The notes below the pieces were generated by a model. That model saw only the letters and a list, made by a program, of their open reading frames with translations. It was not told the DNA's origin and made no database searches. Source: Apostichopus japonicus (Eukaryota > Echinodermata > Holothuroidea > Aspidochirotida > Stichopodidae). From it: a stretch of 64,000 nucleotides of DNA. The stretch is from assembly GCF_037975245.1 (NCBI RefSeq), contig NC_092561.1, positions 7,810,001 to 7,874,000 on the forward strand, read 5' to 3'. Shown here one piece after another: positions 13,136-24,595 of this stretch. Made by a program: the position numbers and the translations under genes. Position 1 is the stretch's first letter, and each line of letters starts with the position of its first letter.

Positions 13136-13455
13136 AATGAGTCATATTACCTAGACATTAACGTCAGTCATTTAAGTCAGTCATTTAAGCAAGTCATTTA
13201 AGTAAGTCAGTGGTTATTTGCGTCTGTCATTTTAGTCAGTCAAATAATCCACATTTGAAGTCAATCATTCAAGTCAATACTGTACAGTAAGTCAATTTAC
13301 GCGAGTCCTTTCATTTACCTTCAATCATGTCAGTCAGTCATTTATGCCAACTGTCATTTAAGTAAGTCACATTGGTCATTCATGTTTACGCTGTTTAATA
13401 GTCTTAAAGTCAGTAATTCAAGTGAATCATATAACTCGGTCATGTAAGTGACTTA
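13136..13455. repeat. Degenerate GTCATTTAAGTCA minisatellite
   Basis: AGTCA/GTCATTTAAG units recur more than 15 times over about 320 bp, nearly perfect at 13165-13210 (three units) and increasingly diverged to the right. It ends just before a C run (13465-13476). No coding potential. Confidence 0.8.
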
Positions 13456-16143
13456 AGTCAGATTCCCCCCCCCCCCATTTTGCAAACAAAGTTCCTGGGG
13501 GTTTCAACAGTAACGGTTAGAAATAATACTTTGCCGCTTTTTCAAACGTTCTTCAAAAAGTCGCGAATTCAAACTTGTGTACATTCATCTGATATAAGAT
13601 GGTCTTCTAGTTGCCCCACCAACAAAGAAAGAAACACTAGAATATATGATATATTAATATTATACTACTCTTCACAACATAGATTGCGTATAGCAACAAA
13701 TGAAATCAGGGTATTTGTCTCTCATATAGCTTATGAATATTTATCAACATATGCCCAACGGCATGATATGATTGGTCAGTTATAATTACCAACGAACACT
13801 TTATATACAAACGACTCTCCACAGTGTCATTTTTTTGCTGATAATGAATGGAGCGATAATGTCGAAACATGTTTGCCCACTTCTAACAAGCCTTGCGAAA
13901 TGTTTTGCTTTACGAAATATAGTTGTTTACCATTCTTTATCAATCACTGCTTTGACGAACAGGCCTCTCCGACAGAGGAGGGAAAAAATTGATCAAGAAA
14001 AGAGGAGAAAAAAAAAGAGAAAGAAAAAAGAGGAAAAAAGAGAAGAAAGCGCGGGCGTTTAGTCCCTGAAGACTCGGGGGCGTAACACTTTTCAGTTCTA
14101 TTTATAGAAACACACTCACAATTTGTCACAATTGGGCTGCATAAGCGGAAGATGGCCTTTATTTCAACCCTACTTCACCTCGTCCTTATAAATAGGATGC
14201 ATTTAATATCGAAACGCGTTTTTGCCTGAAATTTAATTATCAGTTTGTGATGTGACACGAATGACGATGCTCGTATAGTATCTTTCGTCCTATTTTTTTT
14301 GGGTGAGGGAGGGGAGGGGAGCGAGAGGAGGGGAGAGGAGGGGAGAGGAGGGGTGAGGGTAAAGTTATATCTCTAGATAGAATGATAGAATGATTAGTAT
14401 CTAATTCAAAAAGTGTTTATTGTTTCGTCACTTACAGCAAAAGTAACACCCCCCCCAAAAAAAATAGATATATATATATATAAAATCATAATAATAATAA
14501 TAATAAAGTATAAAATAACGAAATAAATAATAATCGTTTGCTTAGTTGAAGGCATAGATTAACTTCCGCAAATCAGCTGAGACAGCATTTTATTACATCT
14601 GGAAGGTTCTGAGGTTCCCCCACCTCCCCACCTCCCCCACCCCTAGTGCGCGTCACTGAATACAAGCACGTGTACTACTTATAACGGAGGCACAATCGTT
14701 ACGTCGGTTTACCGACGTAACAATATACATGACGTGTGCGTAGACTGAGACTAAATAGGTTTATTTTGCATGGCCGGAAACAATCGCAAACAGAACCAGA
14801 TATTATTTGACATTTGCGGCTGCATCGGTCTATATATGTTCAACTTCCTCATACATTCTTCTATACGCCTTAGTGCCTATTCGATTCGTACCATACACTG
14901 GTGCGGGTCCTCAGCTTTGTCAAATTTGGAAAGGGCAAAGTGTTGGTTTGGAGGGTCAGAATTTTTGTTTCAGAGGGGGCATTTGGATCCACCATAGGGG
15001 GGGGGGGTTCATTACTGAAACCATAAGTGTGAAACAAAAATTGGGGGCATAATCGAAATTTGGGGGGCATTGCCGTAGAATGTACACACCCCAAACCCCT
15101 CCCCGTGGCTACGGAGCCGCACTGGGGGAGGCAAGGAGGGAGTACTTGAAAATGTGCATATATTCATTTTCTCACGCCCCTTCAACTATATAGGCTAACT
15201 TCAATTTCTTCTTAGTTTTCACTCCCTTTCACTTTTATGTTTCTTCTCCTACGACACTATGACTGTTGAAATTTGTTTGTCACGATTATTACTCTTTTAT
15301 ATTGTAAACATTCAAAACTTGCCGATCAAAAGAATTCCTTTGGGACCATCTTCTAAACGTACCGTGAAACCACGCTCATGTTCTATATACAAAAAAAAAG
15401 TTTAAAAAAAAAAGTTATCGTAGTTCTTGTCTTAAGTCGTTGGCGTGTCTATTCGGTAGGTCATTGGCGACTATTGTTTGTTTTCATTCGTATTTATTAG
15501 CGAAAGTGTTTGCTTGTAAGTTCAAATAATCTCTTTAAGTGGAACTATTTGGCACTCAGGAAGTAATTAAACACATGTTTTGGCTGGCACCCACTGTGCA
15601 CTATAAATATTTTCATTGAGTGTGTGTGCGTATTTGTATGTGTGTGCGTGCGTATATCATTGCATATGTGCATATGTATTACAGGAAGTACTGAAAGGAA
15701 CTTTTTTCTCGGAAATAACCACTTTCCAATATTTGATGGTATTTTATAATCTTAATATTCCCCTTTTCCCCCCTAAAAAACAAATTACATACGCAATATA
15801 TTTTACACAGTCTGCGATATATTTCAATCCTTCCAAAAACAACAGCAAAAAGACGCACTTACAGCGTATAAGCGTGAGCAATTAGTACTAATTAAAAATG
15901 CAGTCCCCGATTCTTAATTAGCGAAGTCAGGCTAGATTTCTCTGCTATGCTAAAGTGTGTGAGGTCTTATATACAAGTTGATATCATTATTAAGACAAAA
16001 GAAACAGCGTAACAGACTATACCAAATCCGTTGTGACATTTATTGTAGACCTCATTGAAATATTTTGATACGAGGATATTTATGGGACCATTAAAACAAT
16101 CAGCTTGACTTGTAAAGTGAATTTGCACCCGTGGCAAAGCCTC
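13456..16143. other. Intergenic, no gene seen apart from listed repeats
   Basis: Contains purine-rich tracts (13975-14050, 14300-14360), an (AAT)n run (14487-14505) and the G-rich stretch listed separately. Open frames such as 13480-13785 lack recognisable motifs. Confidence 0.5.
14955..15125. repeat. G-rich low-complexity stretch with a 13-bp inverted repeat
   Basis: AATTTTTGTTTCA (about 14960) and TGAAACAAAAATT (about 15029) are complementary across a run of ten G (15000-15009). More G-rich segments follow to 15125. It may be part of a decayed dispersed element; open frames on both strands here have no recognisable content. Confidence 0.4.
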
Positions 16144-16230
16144 AATACGCCCCCTATTAGCATATCATGATATGAATATTTAAAACTTAATACGCCCTTT
16201 TAGCATATCATGATATGAATATGTATAACT
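16144..16230 (+). repeat. Tandem duplication of a 43-bp unit containing a 14-bp palindrome
   Basis: Two adjacent units (about 16144-16187 and 16188-16230) share AATACGCCC...TTAGC and ...GAATAT.TA.AACT. Each holds the perfect palindrome CATATCATGATATG. Confidence 0.8.
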
Positions 16231-16258
16231 AAATAGGAGTTAATGCTATAATTCTCAT

Positions 16259-16378
16259 GAATAACTTCCCCAAAACAAGTTAAGAGAACGTTTATTCCAT
16301 TTGGAAGTTATTACAAATTTAATGTTCCTTCACAGCCAATGACTTGATCAAGTCTAAATATGACGTCATCGAGCTATG
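16259..16378 (+). repeat. Dispersed repeat, copy 1
   Basis: The sequence shares an ordered series of blocks with 19376-19500: AACTTC.CC.AAACA, CATTTGG, TTTAATGTT.CTTC and GACTTGATCAAGTCTAAATA. It contains a TGACGTCA palindrome (16361) where the other copy reads TGACATCA. Confidence 0.65.
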
Positions 16379-18599
16379 ACAAGTGCTGCAGTTGTTTTGT
16401 TTTTTATCCAAAGTTTTTTTAATGTATTACAATGTGTTTGATTTTTCTGTAACGGCTCAAGTAGAGAATGGTTTTGAGTATTGCAATTTCTGACTTTAAA
16501 ATTTATTGAACCTCATTGGTTGTCAATGCCAAAACTGATAACGGTCGTACCTTGAAAATATGAACAAAGAGAATATTGAATATTGAAAATATAAAACAGC
16601 GAGAAAGTAAAATGTTCCAGATCATATATTAGCTGCGGCGCAATGACGTCACAGATTCACACACAGACTGACAGCTCCCAGACATGACTTTGAAACTAGG
16701 CTATCTTCCAAACAGATTTTTCAAGATTTCAAGAACAAGATTTTTCTAAAGCTGTTTGAAGGGGAGCTGTTATTCACAAAGATCTCTTGTCCAAATCAGC
16801 TAAGATAACGGTTGGGTTTTGCCCTCCCCCCCCCCATAACCCCCTCTAAGTAAGGCTATACAGGTATTACCCCGAAATGGTCCAGTGACTTTGATATGCG
16901 AAGGATTCCACAAGAACAAGAGACGGAGGGTTTCAGTTTCTGGGTGCGCTTTGATATTCCTCACTATCTTTGAGAGATCTTTTGCCATTGGCCAGTGTCA
17001 CGATAGAGGGGTATGATAACGACCCCTTGGGATATCCACTTTATACCCTACTCTTCCTTCAGAGAACTCACCGAAACGGACAATTGCGGATTTGTGTTTT
17101 CATATTTTTTTTCTTCTATAAACAATGTGGTATAATGATTGTATGACAAGTTTGAGTGGTCTTTAACTATATATATGAACAGAAACACTGAAAGTAGAGA
17201 TTTTTCGACCGAGTTGAAGTTTATGATCGGGACTTAGTAAAAACGACGGCTTTTTATCATTGCAAATCTTCGTAAGGCATATCTTCTTAAGCTGACGGCA
17301 TGGTATTGGTTGCGCGTAGATCTGACGTCATAAAAGCGGTATCCTGACGCATGCGTGTGTATACATGATCACAAAATTTATATAAGTGGACATATCCTTT
17401 GTTTATGCTTTATAGATGTAGATAAGAAAAAAATATATAATATTCTAATAAAGAATAAGGAGTCTTTCTCGGAAATTAAGAAGGGTTAAAGTCATACAGA
17501 AATGAGTCATATCCTTACGAGCAGAAAGTTATTGGTAATAGTCATAACATGGAAAGAGAGAAAATCCTAAGCAATGATAAGACATACCATCCATGGTAGT
17601 TTGTAGTATATTGTGTTTTCCTTGGTGGGGAGGGGGTAGGCTGGGAGGGGTAAGAGAGGAGAATGACGAAGGAGGGATGGGGAGGGGGAGATGAGGACAG
17701 TATCTTAACAAGATATTAGGAGAGGACCTTGGAATTCTTTGCTTATTCATGTACAAGCAGGAGCACAACTCCCGTGTGCAATTCAAAGAATAATGCTAGA
17801 ATAATGCTAGAAAGTCATATAATGGTCACCCATGATTAAGCGTTTACTAATACTGGTATAGTGATATAACAGCCACTCGCATCATCTTTCGTCATTTCCC
17901 ATCCCAATAGGCATGATGTACTCTAAGTTAACGTCCTCTGTATCTACCAATCTTTCTCTCTTTCTGTCTCTATCGTTTATTTTTATCTTCCTTTATTGAT
18001 TAATTTGTTTTAAAAGGGGTGTGTGCGGGGGAAGGGAAGGGGTATGTCTACATTGAGGCGTTAATCTCCCAGGACAATGATTTTTGCAGAGAAATTTTGG
18101 ATATATACGCAATACCGGGTGACCTTTTAAACCAACAGGTTTTTCAAGGAACCTTGAGTTTTTATTTTTTGTCAGTCAATGAGGACCTCCTTTGTGAATT
18201 CTCGAGGTGTGGCGGGGATGACAACACCATCACCTCAGGACAACGTCGGGGACAAATCCGTTACTTAGACACTAAAACAAACACTTGCTCGTGTTCTCTT
18301 ATATTGGCTCCTTTTCACATCTCATGTGAAAGGGGAAACAAGAAACTGTAAAATAAATATATTGTTTCATGGTCATTAGATAAACATCCTACTGCTACTA
18401 AATTGCAGTTAAGTGTTTCCGGTAAACAGGGCTACTGTTTTAAATGGGATGACAGACGCAAGGTAAAATGATGACACTACGGATACCGATAAAAGACTTA
18501 ACGATGAACGTCATTATTCTTTGGAAGACACTTTATAGAAAATATCATGAGATTTACAACGAAGGTATATCATCAGTAAAGACCACCTCCCTCACAAAC
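16379..18599. other. Intergenic, no firm gene
   Basis: Two TGACGTCA palindromes (16644, 17323) and a G-rich tract (17627-17695) are present. A 110-codon open frame at 18019-18351 has no recognisable domain. A minus-strand frame near 16990-16850 contains LFLWNPSHIKVTG, faintly like a retroelement RNase H motif, but it is too short to call. Confidence 0.5.
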
Positions 18600-18810
18600 A
18601 CCCGGCCGCCCCTCCTTCGATACCTGGCCGGGTCATAGTCAGGTGGGTTTTCATCCAAGAGCAATCTACGGTTTTCCCATCTGAAATGACTTTCTAAGTT
18701 GAAAAGATTCCAAATTTGAGTTAAAATGTTGAATTGGAAGCCCCTCGACATGTAAGTTGTAATCCATGTAAGTTGTAAATGCGGGTTTCTCCCACATTTT
18801 GTGGTCGCTT
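18600..18810 (+). mobile_element. Diverged tRNA-derived SINE
   Basis: The body at 18649-18720 (CCAAGAGCAATCTACGGTTT, then CCCATCTGAAATGAC, then TTGAAAAGATTCCAAATTTG) matches 30379-30441 almost base for base. Both copies continue to GGGTTTCT..CACATTT..TGT. The tRNA head is degenerate (TTCGATACCTGG near 18617). Confidence 0.7.
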
Positions 18811-21800
18811 AAGCGTCGTAACAAAAACTATGCTGATTATTAGTATAATAGCATCTAGAACAAAATAATTATATAGGCACTACGCCAAAGGAATCGAAGA
18901 GTTTTCGACACCAAATTTAACTTTGATTTCGTCGTCCGGAAAGAAGAAAATAAAACATGACAGGGTGGTGATATTGGGGTTTCATTGATACGAAATTTGA
19001 GTGTCAAATATTATTGAGACTTAAATCTCTTTTATCTCTTCGCGAAACCCCTTTCTGCTAATCCCGTGTCTAACAGTACCCAGTATATAGAGGGGAGGGA
19101 AACGACACGGGAGAGATACGCTGTCAGCGCTTAAGTGTGGGTTTAGTGTCAGCATACACCATGTGTGGATGAGGCAATATTTGACACAAAATACAAGGAA
19201 ACTAAATATATATTGGTTACTTTTTTTGACGCATAGTGCAACAGATATCCTGTGACCCGCGAGGCGTATTTCGATATTTAGTGCAGAACTGCTCTACGGC
19301 GGCGAGGGCAAGCCGCTGGAGTGTAGGCTCGTAACCATGTTTGTTAAAGGAGATACAGGCCTAAAACAATTGTCTTGAACAACTTCTCCCAAACAGCTAA
19401 GAAATATATCTTATTTTCATTTGGGATGTATCACAGATTTAATGTTTCTTCAAATGCAAAGCTGTGTGGACTTGATCAAGTCTAAATATGACATCAAGCT
19501 GGTGCACGCGGGGAGAGTTAACCGCGTATCTCGGCTATGTTCTACGTAGTTTATCACGCGGTCCACATGACGACGGTGGGATAAAAGGTGTGCCACGCAG
19601 GGTTCTGTGATCCAAGCGGTGCATGTGACGCCAACGGTTTTGTTTAATAGGAGCAAAAACGGGGAGTATGATTATATTGTCGTTCTGTCGCTTTAATGAT
19701 TGTTTAGTGACTGGGATAACACAGCAGTTTAAATGTAAAATGAATGGATGCTAAAGTTTTCCGTATAATGTTGGACCGTAACCTAGTCAGACCACACCTG
19801 GCGTGTAGTGGCCTAGACTAGCCTAGACTCTGTATGTGGCCTAATTGGACACACCTGGCCACTCGGCTATATTGTTGTCTTCTCTTGGGACATCAGTAAG
19901 ACTTGTTGTTGCCTGTTTAAGATGATGTGGGAAATAGATACTGTCAAATTGATTGGGTAAACAGAAAGGGAGATAAGGACCTTGTGTTATCAAGTTGTTG
20001 TTAAGAAAGTGTCACCTTGACTGACCTTAGCTGGATCTAGGACAATATTTGGACATGCGCAGTAGTTGGTCGATAGTAAATTGATATGTACCAGCTCCCT
20101 TTGCTTCGATGACAAGTTAGGAAAGAAAGAAAAAAAGATTCATTGGTTATCAAGATTAGATAAAGAAGTTTCTTTCCACACAACGATTTGAACCGGACAG
20201 AGTAAAAAAGAAAAGAAAAGGAGGCGGAAAGAAATTAGTCACTTTTTATGCTGTCTTGATAAAGATTGTGTGGCATATCTATGTCATTGTCACCTCAGGG
20301 AGTCGCGTTGGCTAATTCAAGGTTGTTATATTTACCCTGTCGCGTCCAACTTTTTTTTCTCTTTTTCTTTTTTTCTATCGCGAGGAGCTAATCAGGTAAT
20401 TGCCAGCTGACCTTACCGGTCACTGCGTCATAGATTTTAATTCAAGGCGGTAAAAGTTTTCATGTTACGTAACATTTTCAAAATTAGACTGTTCTTTGTT
20501 AATTTATAAAACATTGTTTACGTCATGTTAATTATGAACATTATTATAACGAGATCACTACACCGATCATTAATTTTTTTTCGTTTTTACAGCCTTTGTT
20601 TAATTTTCCTTCTTATATATGAATTTCTCTTTGTTGATATACTTTCTCTTATATATGAATTTTAACATTCATAACATTGTTAGAACCCTAGGACACGTAT
20701 CACTCTATACTACACGCATTTCGCTACAAGTGTACATATACACTATAGAGACAAATTGGGCAGGTTAGGCAAATGCTGATGGACCCCAAGATCAAGGGTC
20801 CATAAGGCTAAATGGTGGGCCAGCCTGTGAATGTTTTCAGGTGTTCATTCAAACAATTGAAAATAAACTCATAAACGATTTTGTGATTTTAGTGACTACC
20901 CCCCCCCCTCCCCTACCAGTGGAAAGCTATTTAAAATAATAACATAATAAATAAGTCTCCTCATGAACTTTCTTTAAAATTATTTGACAAAAATACTTAT
21001 TTTTGTCTTGAAGAAAAAGCCACCTTAGCAAGCCTATATGCACGAGAACTAAACAACTTAATCCAATCTCAACCCCAGTCCCCTTACATCGATGGGGCCG
21101 TAACCGTCTAGGGGTTCGGTCTGTTTACCTGTGTTTTTACGGTGTGTCTTGATTCCTATACTCGGCCATCCTTTGCCATGTAAGCTCCTTAACCGTGATT
21201 GAATCAAGTTGAATCAAAACCCCAGATTGATTTTCAAAAGAAGTAAAGATTGCTCCACCCGTCGTGTCTCTTTCAAATCAAAGAATTAGAAGACAAAAAA
21301 CAAAACAGATTCACCCATGTGTCTCTCTTTTGTCCAAGTTAGTTGTTGTTGCGTTAAGTTGTTGTCGCGATCACCGCTGACGTACAAAAAAAAAATCAAC
21401 ATTGGATTGGGAATTATTTGAACTTGGTGGTGAATCATCAATCTTATAGTCGAACATTTTTGACCAGTCAATATTGATCCTGTGAGCTGTTTGTAGTAAA
21501 CAACTCATTCTGTAAGCCTGGTAATTAGGCCTCATTATTCAGTAGGCACCAGTGTTAATCACACACCTTCACACTATAACCTGTTTGTGCTCGTTTGCCA
21601 TTTTGTTTTTCGTTTTTGCCTTGGCTTTACTATATGTATACGGCGGACCTGCTTGAAACTACTTGGAATAAAGTCATTATGAAGGAACAATGGGTTTAGT
21701 GGTTATAAACAGGATTTAACCAGAATAGCTTCCCAGGGTCTTTTCATGCTCTTGAATAAGTAAATGTTTTGGTATTTCATTTCACCTGGTATTTTCAAAG

Positions 21801-24160
21801 GGAATGCATAATACTTTTTTTCCTGCCAGTCAAAACCCAACGTTCAGTTGTAGCAAAACCTTCATGTAGCCTATAGTCTATGTGAAGGATTTTTTTTTAT
21901 TTAGTTATTTATTTTGCTGCCAACGGAAGTATTTTGCATGGTTTTGAGAAAGCACAGGAGAAATATGTTTTTCCTAAGGAGAACTTTGAGATGTGACCTG
22001 GTAAGTTGTTTGTAGTATTTTCTTGCTATCCTTTTTAGTTACAGTGCCATCTTTTACTAACATAAACATCTGTTCAACCCGTAAAAACGTAACAATTGTT
22101 AGCCTAAGCTAGTATAGGCCGATCTGCTTACACGATTGATGGTATACATTGAAATACACACTGCACGTATTAGCTATACAGTCAGACTTTTTAAGGAAGC
22201 TGAAACGATCCACATACTATGAGACCCAGAATGGACCGATTTCTTTATCGGAGTTTGTGTGAGTTGGCGTTGCCGGGAGGGGTGGGGCGGAGAACTGACC
22301 GCCCAGTAGATATCGTTATGACAACCTGATTAGATCCCTCTTCATACGAGACTTTGTAATATGTAGTCCCCGAAATATCTTTTTATAAATGGATTTGTTA
22401 ATTTCGGTTCTAGAAGCCAACAATATCGAGGTAGTTCTTCTTTCTTCGACCATAAAAATATTAAAAGCCTAAATTATGTTTCAAATGGAAGAATTTTGCT
22501 GACCTTTATTTGACCAGCTTGTTAAACATTGTTTGCTTTCAAGACTGTATATACATGCTTGGAACGTGCTTCTTAAGTTAACTATATACTGTATATGGAC
22601 TTGCCGTTTTAGTTGGAAGGGGATGCCGAGAGGGCAGGTGGAAAAGGTTAGTCATACAATGCACATGGATAGCCGAATGTTGGGGTAGCTTTATTAAGGT
22701 TAACCAAGTTTTTCTCTGTGGTCCTCGATCGTATATAGAAAAATACAATTTAGAACCCTTGCCGTGAGAGCGATCTTTTTCCACTTTAAGCTGCTGCACG
22801 TTACACAGAATGTTTTACATTAATGTTAGTACAATAACCTATACGACCGGTTAGTATTACATAATGTTACATTGAACATCAAATATGTAAATTTAACTCA
22901 ATCAACCTCCTATCAACCACGGTGAAATTATTCAATAAGGCATACACGTCAAAAGTTTAGCAAATGAAGAAAAACATATTGCCACCTTAAACACAACTTG
23001 CAAGGAAAATGATTGAGCAGCAAAGACGGTGCAATCACAAACATATCTTGGTTAGATCGATTTGTATTGGTATCCAATTATTTCTGGAAAAATTTTCATT
23101 TTTTGGTCAAAATGACGTCATCTGGAAAAGTAAGGGTTATGCCTGAAGATAACTAGTCTGACAGAACTGTGTTAATGTGACATTATCTACCATAGACATC
23201 TGCTTGCATGTGGTTAGATTCTCTAGATTGTATGGGCGTAAGGACTTTTGGTTGCCATCCACGCAGGCTGTCCATTGTAGGCCTTTTTCATTGTTGTTCA
23301 TTTGGCGTTCCATGAAGTTTCTTTATCGTCTTGTAATCTATTTGATTAGTGCAGGTGTTTATGATAAAACAGAAGAGTACCACAAAGATCGTGCGAGATG
23401 TGATAATATCGTCGTTCCCTTTCTCTCCCCCCCCCCCCTTCTCTTTCTCATTTCTTTTCTATTTCTCTTGTTTTTAATGGATAAGTCATAGTCGAGTCAT
23501 ATCCCATTTAGGCCTATAAGTGTTATAGCGGTGCACCCAAACAATGATGTAATCACATCATAAGTACACCCTCACAAGTACTTACCGTATATAGGTGGGG
23601 CAACATCTCAGCACCATCATTGAGTTTTTATCTGAACATTAAAAAAATCAATTTATATTTCAGAGTTATTCATGTGATTATTATGGCTATAGTGCGGTGT
23701 CAAAGGAAAGTTTTAATAACATTCATTGTTCCAAACTTTTGTTGCAATAGCTTTTTTACAAATTCATATTTCATCAAGTTTTCTCATATATGCATTTAGT
23801 TTTATACCAAACATTGAAGTAAATCTTGTCGGTTATATATTATATCTTACTTAATTTGTTGTTTACATCATATTATTTATAAGCGTATAAGTACTGATGG
23901 GCTATGACAGGTTTTGTAGAAAAGAAAGGTAGTATCTTAAAAAGAAAAAGACGCCCATCGCCAGAGGCGTTGATAACCAGGCAGGGGACAAGTTAATCAC
24001 ACCGCCCCCCCCCCTTCGTACGCCTGTTCTTCATCATTTCCCGGGCTCTTCCATATTTTCCGCGCCATCAACTCAGACCGGCCCACAGTCCCCTTAAGCA
24101 ATATGCAACGCCTCCATCCTGTCCCGAAAACGGCATGTAAAGCTCAAAAAATATGAATAC
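18811..24160. other. Intergenic, no gene seen apart from one dispersed repeat
   Basis: Mostly unique AT-rich sequence with poly-pyrimidine runs (20350-20377, 20897-20908, 23428-23440). No exon-like segment with codon bias or conserved motif was found. Confidence 0.5.
19376..19500 (+). repeat. Dispersed repeat, copy 2
   Basis: This is a diverged copy of 16259-16378 in the same orientation. The most conserved block is GACTTGATCAAGTCTAAATA, itself containing the palindrome ACTTGATCAAGT. Confidence 0.65.
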
Positions 24161-24595
24161 GCAGATATCAAAACTCGTGCATATTCATTATCCCCATGCA
24201 CACGAATGCTGCAAATGCATAAGATTTAAATTGTCGCATGAGGTACACATAAGTGCTAATACCACTCCTTACTGTCATCCCATATCATGCTTTAAAAGCA
24301 CTCGTACTAGCAGTTTGAACGGTTCCTAACCTTTACTCTGATTGTAATGCAATACCACTCTATACTGTCCTCTCATATCATGCTTTAAAAGCACTGGTAC
24401 TGACAGTATGAACGGTTCCTAACCTTACTCTGATTGTGTAAGCACTCGTAATTACCTTCGTACTGTCAGTACTAGTGCTTTGAAGCGGGACATGGGGGAA
24501 AATGTCCCAACTGGGTGCACAGATATCAAAACTCATGCATATTCAGTAACCCACATGAAGGCTGCAAAAGCATGAGATTAAAATGTCAGATGAGG
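24161..24595. repeat. Composite repeat: flanking direct repeats around a tandem pair and an inverted repeat
   Basis: Outer direct repeats of about 80 bp (24161-24244 and 24517-24595) share AGATATCAAAACTC.TGCATA and further blocks. Between them, two tandem units of about 90 bp (24258-24345 and 24351-24437) share AATACCACTC, ATATCATGCTTTAAAAGCAC and GAACGGTTCCTAACC. AGCACTGGTACTGACAGT in the second unit (24390-24407) recurs inverted at 24462-24479 with one mismatch. No open frame of note crosses it. Confidence 0.75.

Noticed and set aside
13480-14062. Two overlapping plus-strand open frames of about 100 codons
   Set aside because: No conserved motif; the second ends in a Lys/Arg/Glu run from a purine tract. 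The minus strand is also open, as expected of low-complexity DNA.
16800-16988. Minus-strand frame with LFLWNPSHIKVTG, similar to the end of a LINE RNase H domain
   Set aside because: Only one short motif is present, with a stop directly upstream and no neighbouring catalytic residues. A protein search with extended flanks would decide.
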